Part shown: positions 47,501 through 59,570 of the stretch, piece after piece
Layout: every line of letters starts with the position of its first letter
Numbering within the stretch: position 1 is the first letter of the stretch
NCBI RefSeq assembly: GCF_028554725.1
Contig: NC_071670.1
Span: 60,142,501 to 60,206,500 of the forward strand
Source of the DNA: Zeugodacus cucurbitae
Lineage: Eukaryota > Arthropoda > Insecta > Diptera > Tephritidae
DNA length: 64,000 bases
Reading direction: 5' to 3'
The notes under the pieces: generated by a model
The model's database searches: none
What the model saw: only the letters and a program-made list of their open reading frames with translations
Told to the model about the DNA's origin: nothing
Translations under genes and position numbers: made by a program

Positions 47501-48148
47501 TAAGCCATTAATTAGTTGGGTGATATCCAAAGCTTGAGAGGATATGTAAGCGTATTTTTAAAAGATTGAACGGATTTCATTTTTGGCAAGAAATACATTT
47601 GTTATATCATTATTAAATCTCATCGACGGGTCTACGAAATTAATCAAACATTTCGATTAGGGTAATATGAAATATTATTATAGGAATTAATTACATATTG
47701 ATCAGGAAATAATCGCTTTCTTTTGCTATAGACATAATTAAACTATTTTTCCCAGTAAATTTTCGAACCTAACCTCAATGTTTTTACCTTAATATACATT
47801 AATACAACAATATTAAACCAAAACCTATTATTATCTTATCAATATCAATAGCAAATTAATAATATTCTGTTAATACAATAATTAACTGCGGTCTTCTTTG
47901 CAGTCGGTGTTGCTGTCGTTGTGCCTAAACTTGGTCTCTTCATTTCGCTAATCGGAGCGCTGTGCTCCACTTCATTGGCGCTGTTGATACCAGTGATACT
48001 TGATTTTGTGCTGCGTGCTGGAGTGCCCAAAGCTCTGACCACTTGGGTGTACCTGAAGAACATGGCGATTATACTGATTGCCGTGTTAGGCATTGCAACT
48101 GGCACTTATCAGAGTATTGTAGAGATAATAAAGGCATTTTATGATTAA
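44506..48148 (+). CDS. SLC36/PAT-family proton-coupled amino-acid transporter B (five coding exons)
   Basis: Splice model 44506-44600, 44693-45053, 45232-45686, 45760-45935, 47904-48148 (1332 nt, 443 aa). All introns are GT-AG with clear donors (GTAAGT at three of four) and phases 2, 0, 2, 1, exactly as in transporter A; exon 2 is 361 nt in both genes. The short hydrophilic N-tail (1-31) is followed by FKGSVGAGLFAMGDCFKNGG at about 39-58, then about 10-11 membrane segments, with LFFGTALFSYEG, PLRNKM and GYMRWGEE in the middle and LGLFISLIGALCSTSLAL near the C-terminus. The start is supported by a leader with an acceptor at 44191-44192, stops upstream in frame, and ACATGG context. AATAAA lies at 48715. 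The expected role is H+-coupled transport of small amino acids at plasma or lysosomal membrane; substrate cannot be read from sequence. Confidence 0.93.
45936..47903 (+). other. Intron 5 (last) of transporter B
   Basis: By far the longest intron between coding exons of gene B (1968 bp). It contains the retrotransposon tail above; the rest is AT-rich and empty. The equivalent intron of gene A is 647 bp and also holds a mobile element remnant. Confidence 0.8.
46985..47300 (-). pseudogene. 3' tail of a jockey-like retrotransposon (post-RT zinc-knuckle region)
   Basis: Minus-strand translation reads VLLRHGKLKKHIHIFGLVSS, then DSCRFCDMETEACLQLLLE and a stop. After a short loss it continues ERIHSLTPSTILEFFRVLEL. 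This matches the C-terminal part that follows the RNase H domain in jockey/R1-group elements (GH-x-LKKHL-x-GL, then CRFC-x-EET). The element ends in a tandem of taatc units (about 46995-47010), typical of such 3' ends. The upstream RT is missing. It lies in intron 5 of transporter B, antisense to it. Confidence 0.7.
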
Positions 48149-49169
48149 ATATGTTGTGTGGCAGCAAAATACTAATTAAGTCGATATCCAGTTGTGTGTG
48201 TATGTATGTATGTAGTATTTGCAATCGTTATGTTAAGCATACTTGTAATTGCGTTGTGTAGTGTTAGTACATTTTTTAACTATTTATGTCCATGAGAAAC
48301 AATCTTTTGTAAATAGACTTTATATGTGTAAATACTTAGTTATTAAGTGTACTTATACTAAGTGAATACCTTTCGCGCGCAACTATTGAATATCGACTAC
48401 AAGTAACATATATTTTTAATAATTGAGGGTTTTCATTGCGAATTCCATGCCTTACTAGTGCCAAATAGTCTATTAATATTAGTTAAACTATAAATTTAAG
48501 TATTTGTAGTTCTAAAAGTTTTATATAACATGAAGCTGTGCTAAGTTAAACACTGTGTTACTCTGTTTTAAAAAATTTGATTTAAAAAATTAAATTATTT
48601 TTATGAATTTGTTTTTAGTGTTAAATATTATTTAATTTAGTTCTTAAGAAAAATATGTATTACTAGTCTAAAAGCTTTCCATATGATAAGTATGTATTTT
48701 ATAGAAAGATGCTAAATAAAATGAAAATAAAGCTCAACAATAAATTTAAAAATAATGAAAAAGTATTTTTAATGATACAAAATAGCGGATATTATCAAAA
48801 AAATCACGGAGAAATTTGTAAAAAAATTTAGTTATAAATTTGTGGTATCGAGTATCGCTCGAGCTATCTTCTATATAATTTAATACAGTCCTTCACATTT
48901 TCCTAATTATAAATTAGTTAATTTAGCATATCAAATCACAATCAAATACGGAAACACAAGAAATTTCAATTTTAAACCAACGGAAAAATTGTGATATTAT
49001 AGCACACATTTTTTTTTTAAGATTGACAATAATCTTTTAACAAAACCCGCATTGCATTTCTTTTAAACATTACAAAAAATTGTACTTTTTATTTTATTAA
49101 CTTCTTAAAAACACAATAATTCACTAAACATATTATTTTCCACACAAAATTGCTACACTCGGTAACTCA
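48149..49169. other. Convergent 3' regions of transporter B and the ABT1-like gene
   Basis: Transporter B polyadenylation signals lie at 48715 and nearby; the ABT1-like gene has a minus-strand AATAAA at 49088-49093. No other gene lies in the one kilobase between the stops. Confidence 0.6.
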
Positions 49170-49985
49170 TCACGTTTCCTGTGCGCCCGCATTTTTGCTT
49201 TTATTTGCCTTTTTACTTTGTTTTTTCAAGTACTCGCTCTTATCAAGATTATTCTGGAAGAATGTAGTCTCCTTGCGCGCCTGTGACACCTCAGTGTGTA
49301 AACGTTGCTTATGCACAGCTTGCTCATAGTTCATACGCTCTGTGAGATGCACCCATTTGAAGCGTGGCAGATATTTCATGCTCCACATATAGTCGTAGAA
49401 TTGTGATTTTTTACGTGTTGAGATTTGTTTATTATTTAGCAGCTCAACAATTTGTTTGGCCGCACGTTTTGACTCGAACTCAACCCAGCCTTCTGTGAAG
49501 TGACGCGCTAAGCGTTTGCGTTTCTTCTTTTTATCGTTGGCTGCAAGTAGTTAAAATAGTTTAGTGTAATTCTTAAAGGAAAGTAAATTAAACTTACCGC
49601 CTGGTAGCTTTTCTGGTTGCAAGTACACGCGTCCAATTTTAGCATACTCTCCTAAGATTTCACGCATTCTCGTGACATTCATGTGTTTGGGTATATTCGA
49701 TATGTAAATGATGCCCTTCTTGCGTTTCTTTTTTGGCTTAACGCTGAAATTGCCCAAATCCATTTCATCGTCGTCATCGTCATCATCAACACCAGCTTCA
49801 TCAACAGTGTTCCCTTTATTGCTAGTTGTTGCTATTGTGTTTTCTTGCTCCAGATCTGATTGCGCCGATTGTTCATCACTCGAATTCTGCATATTGTCAT
49901 CCTGTGGCATTTCCTCCAACTCTTCTGCGGGTGGTGGTGGCGGTAAGCCTGAATGGCGTTTCTTTTGTTTCATTTTAACGATCAT
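49170..49985 (-). CDS. ABT1/Esf2-like RNA-binding ribosome biogenesis factor (two exons)
   Basis: Exons on the minus strand are 49985-49598 and 49540-49170 (759 nt, 252 aa), joined across a 57-base GT-AG intron (donor GTAAGTTT, acceptor TTGCAG) in phase 1. The N-terminal 90 residues are acidic and low in complexity, with a run of seven Asp near 67-73, then a basic patch KPKKKRKK at 83-90. An RRM follows: GIIYISNIPKHMNVTRMREI (91-110), the ABT1/Esf2-type RNP-2 strand, then the split GRVYLQPE, and GWVEFESKRAAKQIVELLNN after the intron. The C-tail carries the family motif ERMNYEQAVHKQRLHTEVSQ and a lysine-rich end. Family role: small-subunit processome factor needed for early 18S rRNA cleavages; nucleolar. 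It is convergent with transporter B and divergent from bazooka. A minus-strand AATAAA lies at 49088-49093. Confidence 0.92.
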
Positions 49986-52440
49986 TTATATGTTTAATTT
50001 AAATATACTTTATTTTCAATAATGCACTAGGAATCTTTAAGAGTTTAGAGCACGCCGTCGAACCACAACAAAATTGACAGCTGACAATTGGGGTTACCAA
50101 TGCATATAATAAAAAAGGTAGGTGCAGCAGTTGAGGACTCAAGTTTTCGAATAATCAACTATATAACATGAAATATATATGAAAATTTCTGTTAAACTCT
50201 TGAATTTAATAAATCTATTTAAAATCAATTAATTGATTTTGATTTTATTTATTATTTTTACTTAATTAGACAAATATATTTGAAATAGGAAAATGCCTTG
50301 CAATTGCAATCATGGGAAGTGTTAGTGCTGCCACTGTGCTCTATGTTAAAAAATGTTAGTTTCAAATGTATACATTTTCATTTATTTATATTAATAGATA
50401 TATATTTTTCAAAACAACAAAAATATTGAAATATTATTGTACAGTTAGCATGTATTTTCATTCTAATTTACCTAAATAAATCCAAATCAGCGATTCATTC
50501 CCTCCAATACTGGCAACACGCTAAAAAAACTAGCGAGCAAACCAACTGTCAATGGGAGCCAACGAGTTGCTTGGCTGTCACCAAAAACTAGTTCTGCTGC
50601 TGCTTTCGCAAGCAGAGAACAGGTAGGTAAACAACAGCAAACCGAGCGTGCAACAACAACACTGCGCTGCGCACTGAAATAGACGTTAAAATTGTGGCTT
50701 CAAAAAAACAACAAATAAACGAGTAGAAACGAAGCAGTGAAAAATGACGAAACAAGGTAAACGGCAAAATTCCATGGTAGCCAAGTGACAAACGAGTTGT
50801 TGACATGAGTGCGAACGGGAGTAAAGCGCGCGTGTGCGGAGAACGCGATATTTGAAAATTTCAAATTTTCCTAGTGTGTAGTGTATGAAGTGTATCTACT
50901 GATCGGATTTAACGAAAACTAACAAATTTAATGCACTTGCTAGTGCAATAAGAAACAAAAAAGCGTTTTCAACTTGAAAGTGCAACGAAGAAGAAATATA
51001 TATATGTATATATATTATGTGAATAATTGTGGAAGCGAAACATAAAGTATCCAATAAAATATAAGCGAAAAGTTAACCAACGAACGTGTATGTGAGATTG
51101 TGCAAAATGAAGAAAGAAAGTAAGCAATAACTAAGAATTGATAAAAAAAATGCCATAAGTGCCGACAACGTCAAACCAACGGCGACGAAACTGAATGTAA
51201 ACGTTTATAATGCAAAAGCGGTGAAGAAAAATAAGAAAAAAACGACAAGTGTTAATAAAGTGAAGTGTGTAAATAAATTGTTATTTTACTTTGTGTTACT
51301 ACACAAAATTTTCATTTGTAGCTGCATTTATTATGTTTTTTTTTCACTTATGGGCACATTTTTCCGTTCCTAAACCTGTGCTGGAAAATCCAGTTTTTTT
51401 AAATCGCGCACTCCGATCGCTTTTTCAGCCAGCAATTTGTTGTGTACGATGTGTGCTTCCTTTTGCAATGTTATGTGCGATATATTCTAGTGATTCATAT
51501 TTTCTTCAAAAGTTTATGGCGAATGTGTTATTGGAAGCTTTACATGCATGTGTTGTATACATTGTTAGCTAATAAGCTGCTATATTTTACTGCATAATTA
51601 GAAACAGAGTGTAAATTAATATATGCGGTTTCTATTATTATACAATAATAATTTAACTATTTTTTTATATTTAAATGGTTTCTTTGGCCAGCATTACCTA
51701 CAATAATTCGTAATTACACGCAGTATATGCAGCTGTCAAGTGCTAACCATCCGCAGTACATGCACATGCACTTCCCAATTGTGCTATAATCTGGCATTAT
51801 TCGAGTTCTCCTGGCTTACTACCACTTAGTTGTTGTTTGTGTAACGTATTTTTGTGTCGGTAAAGCGCAGCTGCACACTATTTATGTGGAAGCCACCACA
51901 AAATCTACATCCACCAAAAATATACATACATAAATATCCGATGTACATGTGCCTATGTATGTAATTCAAGGATCACTATAGGCGCCTTTGCTAGTGCATT
52001 TATAGTTGGCAATTGGAGGGTGACTCCATAGCTTGTCATTGTCCCTCTTGAGAATAGCAGCACACATCAACGACTACACAATAAATGCTGTACAATTGCA
52101 TTGTTTTTGTTTATAATAACTTTTATGCGATACGACGATCGCTTGGCATGCGCCTATTATTTCACATTGCGATTCCAATTTTCATAAAGTATTAGTGCAT
52201 TTAATATTTTCTTTTTTAATGTCATTATATGTATATAATATTTTATTTTATTTAATAGCTTCCAATTTCCAATCAATGAATTACTGCCAAATGCAAATAA
52301 TGTGCGTCTAATTAATACAATAAATATAACTTAGTGTTGTGTACTAAAAAGTGAAAATTATTTGTTAACAAATAATAAGTGTTTGTAAAGAGTTTAACGA
52401 AAAGTTGTTTGTGTTAAGAAAACATAAAAATTTGTCAAAA
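49986..52440 (+). promoter_or_regulatory. Divergent ABT1-like/bazooka intergenic region and bazooka leader
   Basis: The ABT1-like gene starts leftward at 49985 and bazooka rightward at 52441. The last leader exon of bazooka probably is 52259-52440. A long A-rich tract at about 50640-51130, free of long frames and with short ATG/donor pairs (for example CAAG|GTAAAC near 50756), resembles one or more upstream noncoding first exons. A candidate frame at 51291-51572 has no recognisable domain. No TATA box with matched initiator was pinned down. Confidence 0.4.
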
Positions 52441-52560
52441 ATGAAGGTCACCGTTTGTTTTGGTGCCATCCGCATTGTTGTGCCATGTGGCAATGGCGAT
52501 TTGCTGGTAAAGGATCTTATCAACGAGGCGACCAGGCGTTATAAGAAAGCAGCAGGAAAG
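52441..52560 (+). CDS. baz: First coding exon of bazooka (Par-3), remainder beyond the window
   Basis: Forty codons, MKVTVCFGAIRIVVPCGNGD followed by LLVKDLINEATRRYKKAAGK, end exactly at a GTGAGT donor in phase 0. This is the beta-grasp/DIX-like N-terminal oligomerisation domain (CR1) of Par-3 proteins, which all begin MKVTVCFG and keep the VPC and EATRRY-type stretches. Bazooka self-assembles through this domain and, with Par-6 and aPKC, marks the apical cortex in epithelia, neuroblasts and oocytes. Only about half of the CR1 domain is here; the PDZ domains and aPKC-binding region must lie to the right of the window. The intron is therefore longer than 11.4 kb. The ATG is preceded by stops and by a leader with acceptor TTTAATAG at 52251-52258. 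Confidence 0.9.
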
Positions 52561-55500
52561 GTGAGTTATTGAAAGGGAATGCAGGCTATATATAAAAGCA
52601 GAAAAATTTAAAGGGCCATGGATCTGAATTAGATTTGTGTGTTGAGAAAATTAATAAGATCTACACTAATTGACATGTGTGGATTAATGTTTCAGTGTAT
52701 TTGTTATATTATTTAAGCAAGTGTTTTAAATGTTTAAATTAAAAAATCAGTAGTTGATAATAATAATTAGGACATATTATTAAGAATCTGATGTTCTAAC
52801 TTTTGCGATCCTCAGCGATTTCCATTGATGATCGTGATAAAGAGTTATAAACTATGATGTTGTGAGCTGAAATTGTATGTGAATTATTTTATATTTACGT
52901 GAGCCCCTTCTTGATACAATTCTAAGAATTTATTTTTATTTTTTCTGGAAAATTGTTTCCAACCTATTTTGTTAACACACAATCAACACACTGTTGGTTT
53001 CACTTTCCGTTATCGGTGTAATCTTCAAACACCATTATCTTTATCTTTACGAGATAAAATTACAAAGTAAAGGAAACTACTATTTTACTCTGTAGATAGA
53101 CATATGTTTTCTTAACTCGTAATGTAAGCGTTTTAGTTTTCCAACGACAAAATAACTCTCATAAAGAAAACGGAAGAGCCAACTCTTATTTGGTTAGTGA
53201 TAAAATCGAGTTATTAAAATTGCTTAAATATTGGTGTTGTAAACACGCAAGTGCTGATAAAAAAATTATTCTCCAACTATGTATACAGAAAGCCTATATA
53301 ATAAGTGAAACTATGTGTCAGGGCCAAAAATGCAATAAGCAAATATAAACAGGTGAACTCCAGTGACCTCGGTTAAAGGAAAATATTTTCAAAATAAATG
53401 GAAATTTTTGTGGTATTATTTTCTTTTATACTTTTATATGCTTATTTTTAATTACAATTTTGATGACCCTACTTTAGGTTGGTCACAAGAAGGGGGTGCA
53501 TTTCACTTACCATACAAATGTACAAACATATAGTTTCCTTCTACACGTACCTTTTTCTGGTAACAAAAGATGCCCAACACTTGTTCAACACGACGCCAGG
53601 CAGTCAGCTAGGATAGATGTGTCTAACGTGTTGCGATAAAAGCCAAATAATTAATCAAGAAAACATGTAGAACCCAAGAAAATTTGAAAGAACGCATGTT
53701 TACAACGGGGGAAAAGCAGGTAGAAATTTGTTCAAAATTGTTGTAGTAAAACCAATCAAATGCACTTAATTTGCTTAGAAAAATAATAGAATTCGATTGT
53801 AATGTATTCTAAAGCCTCTTCCATAACAACTTGAACTTAATTTGTTGTCTATATGCGTGATGCTGCATATTTTCAACCACTTTAGGTTTACCAACACCTT
53901 AACTCCTACTTCAATATGTGAGAGAAGAGGAGGTTTCAAGGCGCAGACGAACAAACACCACAGTAAGAAAGCAGGAAGTCATCACTCTCAACTGCCTGAT
54001 TGCATTTAAGCCATATCTTGTGTATGTTCTTATCTCCACTGTCTGCCGCATACCACAGTGTATACACTTCCTAATCAGTTTCGAGGGCACACCCAAAAAT
54101 TGTGCTGAACTTTGCCGTCATGATCACTCATTTTGAAAGGTTCAAGATAGGCTAATTTAGACAGGCTTTATGCTCTTTTTACCATTTTTTGGTAAGAGCC
54201 GACCATCAATAAATGTATGACGTATCGATTGGTATGTGTTGTGTTACTATTGTTGTTGTTGTGTATGGTTGTTGGCGTCGGTGGTGGCGTTGGTGTCGGT
54301 TGCGGCTTTATTAAGCCTTTGGTTCCGCATTTTGCGCTTTGATGCTGTTACCTTATGAGTGGCTGTGTTGCTGATGGTACATGATTGCACGTGAACATTT
54401 GTGTATTTTTTTATACAGCGGTGTGCAATAAATAAGCAGCTTAATGAAAAATTGATACTTATTGCTTTTTTCACAAATTTGTTATTTTTAAACTTAAACT
54501 AGATTTATGGAAGAATGATCAACTAAAGAATTCTTAAATAAAAATATAATTTTCTTCTGATATTGAATATTGTTGATTTTTTTATTTTTATTTTCTTGTT
54601 ATTTATATTTTTTCTTTATATTATTTTATATTTTTTGTGTATTTTTATATATATTACTCCTTACTTTTTTCAAAATTTTTTCTACTCGCTGCATTTTATC
54701 TCTGCGCCACTGTACACACATGCAGGCGTGCGCTTATCGCCTTGCACTTGGCTCACCTACATCACAATGGAATTCTTCTCCACAAACATTATCGCTATTT
54801 AAGCCTCATAATGTATATAAAAATGCATTATTAATTTGTTGTTGTTGCATGTTGTAATTAATTTAGGTTTTTTTTAGATATTTCCGTTCCACAACTTACA
54901 GGTTACAAGCATTTGAAGCGAATTTAAAGTGATTTTTGTTTGTGTTGTGTATGACTAAGGGGCGTTTACTGATCGCCGCAAAGCGATTTGTGTGCGGAGA
55001 GAAATTTTAAATTAGAAATTCTAAAAATGTTTGGTATTGGATAAGGCTTGGGCATGTATTTTTGGAAGGAGAAGAATCGGATAAGATTTTCATATAAAGG
55101 TGTAAAGCAAGGTTTTCAGTACAAAGGTGGAAGAAATTATGAATCTAGTTACTTATTGTTGTATATGACATTTTCAAAAAGATTTCTTGATTTTTATAGA
55201 CTCTATATATTGCCTTGCTGCCGCTAATCACTAACTATAAACAATTTATATTGTCTCTTGACTTAAAATTCCGCTGTATATAGCCTTTCCCATCCCAGAT
55301 TTGCACTCATCGGTTTTCCATTGTGCCATAACATCACAAACTATAAATTAATTAACCACTTTGGAGATTGAAAGTAGTTAATTATATCCAACACATAGTT
55401 CACATAAATTGTTGTTGTTTTTTTTTTAACTTTTTAAGCAGTCTTTTACTATTTATCTGATGATTTCATATCGCGCTTACGCTGCAACAAACAAAATGAA

Positions 55501-55659
55501 ATTTCCGTGTGAAATTTTGGTCTTTTCTCGGTTTTTATGGAGCGAGAGAAATGCAAGACATGCAATGAAACGCTAAAAAACTATGTCAATTGTGCAACCA
55601 TGCTTAATTTTTCTCATACTAACGTATAGTTAATACGTACAGTGTTGTTGAAAAGAAAC

Positions 55660-56310
55660 TTTACTTTGACTTTAAAATTTAATTTATTTTTATCAAAAAA
55701 ATTAAAAAAAAAAAATAAAATTTTTTAAAAATTAAAAAAAAAATACTTAATAAAAATATTTTTTTACTAAAACCGATTTTTATTTAAAAAAAATTAATAA
55801 AAATATTTATTTCTAAAACCGATTTTTATCAAAAAGAATTATTAAAAAAAAAATAATAATAATTTTTAAATATTAAAAAAAAAATAAAAATATTTTTTAC
55901 TAAAACCGTTTTTCATGCAAAAATTTATTTAAAAATTAAAAAAAAAATTAATAAAAATATTTGTTTTTACTAAAACCGATTTTTATCAAAAAGAATTATA
56001 AAAAAAAAAATAATAATAATTATTAAATATTAAAAACAAATATAATAATTTTTAAATATTTTTTTTAATATTAGTTATTAATTTTAATATTTTTAAAATT
56101 AATAAAAATATTTTACAAAAAATGATTTTTATCAAAAAAAAAATTATAAAAATAATAATAATAATTTTTAAATATTAAAAAAAAATTAATAAAAACATTT
56201 ATTTACTAAAACCGATTTTAATGAAAAAAAATTATTTAAAAATTAAAAAAAAAAAATTAATAAAAATATTTGTATAATAAATAATATTAAACCCGATTTT
56301 TATAATTTTT
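55660..56310. repeat. AT-rich minisatellite with aaaaccgattttta core
   Basis: The block actaaaaccgatttttat or close variants recur at about 55769, 55816, 55900, 55970, 56206 and 56288, separated by A/T-only filler of variable length. It lies in the first coding intron of bazooka. Confidence 0.8.
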
Positions 56311-58979
56311 TCCAAAATTTTATTTCATGCTAAACATTTTTTATATTCACCAAAAATATATGTATAAACGTGTTGAATTTTTATTTGCCTTCCTTTTACA
56401 ATTCGAGAAGTATGCTTCGGTTGGTATTTGGACACCATATAAAGACTATATTGCTCTATTCGCGCGGCTTAAATATTTATTTGACCTAAAAACTTTTCGA
56501 CCGAAACTGATAACAATTGACCAGATAAATATAATATTAAAAAATATATATCTAATTTTTTAATTAAAAGTCGATTTTATTATTCATTACAGCAGCTCCT
56601 GTGTGCTTTAACATCGATAATAGTGATCTTCAAATTTTTCAAAAAATTCAGTTCAGTTCAGTTCTAAATACCGCTAGTTGTTGTTGTAATTTCATTAAAA
56701 GCAAGAAAAAAGTCAAGTAGGGAGTTTGGATATATTTTTTTAGAGTTGTAATTAATTGCTTGAGACCTTCACACTCCACTTGCATTGCATATATTTTGCT
56801 CACCACTGTATTTATTAACATATAATATCTTTTTTTTTTGCTAGTAAAAATGTCAGCAATATTTAACTGTCTTGTCAAAAGACAGTGTGAAAGATGCGCT
56901 CAACAATATCACTTGCTTGGCTTACTTTCATCTGCTTTCATCCAAGCTTTAACGTTTCACTCACCACGTGCGTTCTGAATTTCGTGCATCATTAAAATTA
57001 ACTGTCAACGCTGCGCGCACTTCCGTGCAAATTTGCAATTTGATGCATGCAAAGAGATGAAAAAAAAAAAAAACAAAAAAAAAATAAATTAAAATAAATG
57101 CCAAACAATAAAAGTAGCTAAAACAATTGTCTTTAAGCTAAGCTACTCCGGGTACAGCACAAGAATTGCTGTGCATGCAACACTGCGCACTGCAGATTAC
57201 TTGCAGCGAACGGCTACTTGAGTGACTTTGTAGAAATCACAGCTGCAGCGACATTTTTTTAAATAAATATTTTTCTTTTCTGTCTCATGGCACTTGTTGG
57301 TCTTCGCTGCCGCCATTAAATTGCATATCAACATGAAACTTATAATATCTATATTCTACATTGTACTCATTTCCCGCTTTGTTTTTTGAATTTTTTTTCT
57401 CCTTTTTTTCTTTTTGCATATAAATTTCCTGCTTGTGCTGTGCTGCCAGTCTTCTTCTGCTTTACTTCTATTCTCCACTTGGCTTTGGTTTTGCATTTTA
57501 AAATATTTGCCATTTGCAAGTAAGTGTCTCAAGTTTTGCTCGGCAAACGAACGCGTTGCAAACTACTGAGCTGAGCTTGCAATTTCCCACGTCCTCTGTG
57601 GTCCGCTATGTGCCGGTGATCTATGCAAGTGGGCGTTGCTCGTGCATTCGTTTGGCATATTCTATTTCTCTTTTTTCTTGCAGTTTCAAATGTCATTGAG
57701 TTTGCGAATATTTTTCATTTTTCTCCTGAATGTGTGAAGGCGTCGTCGTGATTTTTTTAAATAAAATGAGAAAAATAAGTACATAATAAAAATTAGAATT
57801 CAGCAAATTTTAGTGGTTTCATAGCTAGTAGTTTCATATTGTAGAGAGTGTAGCCGAGACTTCATATTTGGCGGAAATTGGAATCAAAATGTTTTCGAAA
57901 GATTCTTAAGAACTCTTGAAAACCCTTGCTGTCTTTTTAATGCTAATTTGAGGAATTTTGAGTAAATTTTTTTCAATTTATCGAAGTAGAAAAGTTTAAT
58001 ATTATATTGCGACCCTATAGTCTTTTCACACAGCAGTTAATTGATCAATTAACCGGCCTTTGCTCGATTACAGCTCTACATTAGATTAAATTAACTTAGC
58101 AGTGCGAAAAGGTTGTTACCGATTACTCAAAATATATTTTATTCCATTGGAAAAGTAATATTTTTCAACTAAACGTAATGTTACATAATAAGGATATAAA
58201 CCAGTATTTTGTATGCTTACATATTTATCTATTTTTTTTTTAATTTGTAATTTAAATCCGAAAAAAATTCAATTTTATGACCCTCGATAATTTAGTTGAT
58301 AAATTTCATTAATTCTTGTATTTTAAATTCCGTTACAATAATACATATGAAAATAGAGACAATTAAAACAGAGCAAACTAATTTCATGGTGATAATTAAA
58401 GCTAATCGAACTGACCACACTAATCAAATGCATTCCAATTAAATTTTGTTTTTTTATTTTATTTTTTAATCTTTTTTTTCATTATCTCTCTGCAATAAAC
58501 AATTTACATGAATTTACGAAATTCCATTGTAATGAAGGCCATACCTACCGACAGACAACACTGAGTGTCCTCATTCTTTTAAACAAGTACAACTCAATAA
58601 ATACAACAAATGCCACAATAATAAAAAATTAATTTATTTACATTTTGCTATTTCGAAATCCACTTAATAATTGGAGGCGTCGACTTTAGTAAGTGCAGCT
58701 GGCTGGCTAGCTGGCCGGTTGGCGCGATAAGCGACTAAATATAAAGCGTGTAGAAAAAAAATTAAATGTCAAATAAAGCTATTAAACACATAAATAAAAT
58801 GTTTGTGCGCGCACAACTTAGATAAGCGCTTTAACTGCGCGTTGTTGCTTTCTACTATTTTAAAAATGTAAATATTAGCTGGTATTTTCAGTATTTTGCA
58901 TTGGAGAATACGCCTAATTAGCAATAATGCACTTGAAATATTTTTTATGAATGTCAAACAAACCTTATAAGCGTTTCTG

Positions 58980-59570
58980 ATGGTTAATTCAGTCTCAATT
59001 TACCAATTTGCCACTTTACCAATTTTAATATAAGCAAAATTAGTTAATTGACTCAATTTAGTGGCTGTCTGGAACACTTTATTTAATCACTTACTAAATT
59101 TTCTGTATTAATATTTATTTGGCGTATTTTTGTTAATTGACTCAATTAATGGATTATATGAAACTCTGAATTGAGTCATTTAACAAATTGTCTACATTAA
59201 GAATTATATGGAAAATTTATTAATTTAATGTGAAATTTTATACGCTAATTCTAATTAAATTAGCTAATTGACTCGATTTAGATACTGTCTAAAATACTTT
59301 ATTAAGCAATTTTCTATGTTTATACTCCTAATTATGCTAATTGACTCAATATAAATTCTTCAAAATTCTTAATTGACTCAATTACTGTATTATATCAATT
59401 TTTTAATTTACGCAATTTTATTTATATGCAATTTTTGATTGACACAGTAATCTATACTAATATGCTCAATTAATGAACAATCAGAAATCTTAATTGAGTC
59501 AATTAATAAATTGTCCGTACCAAAATTAATATTTTTAATTTTGACAATTTTTTTAACTTTAGTTACATAA
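58980..59570. repeat. Degenerate minisatellite repeating aattgactcaatt
   Basis: The palindrome-like core aattgactcaatt recurs with its heptamer TGACTCA or TGAGTCA perfect at 59049, 59138, 59172, 59342, 59374 and 59495, plus one variant at 59269. Unit spacing is irregular (32-170 bases), with shared ctgtctggaacactttatt/ctgtctaaaatactttatt blocks about 220 bases apart. Confidence 0.75.

Noticed and set aside
49708..50022. 104-codon plus-strand frame with Ser runs
   Set aside because: It is the antisense shadow of the acidic Asp run of the ABT1-like gene.
50588..51572. Frames in the bazooka leader region (50588-50806 minus, 51291-51572 plus)
   Set aside because: No domain; the region reads like noncoding first exons and intron.
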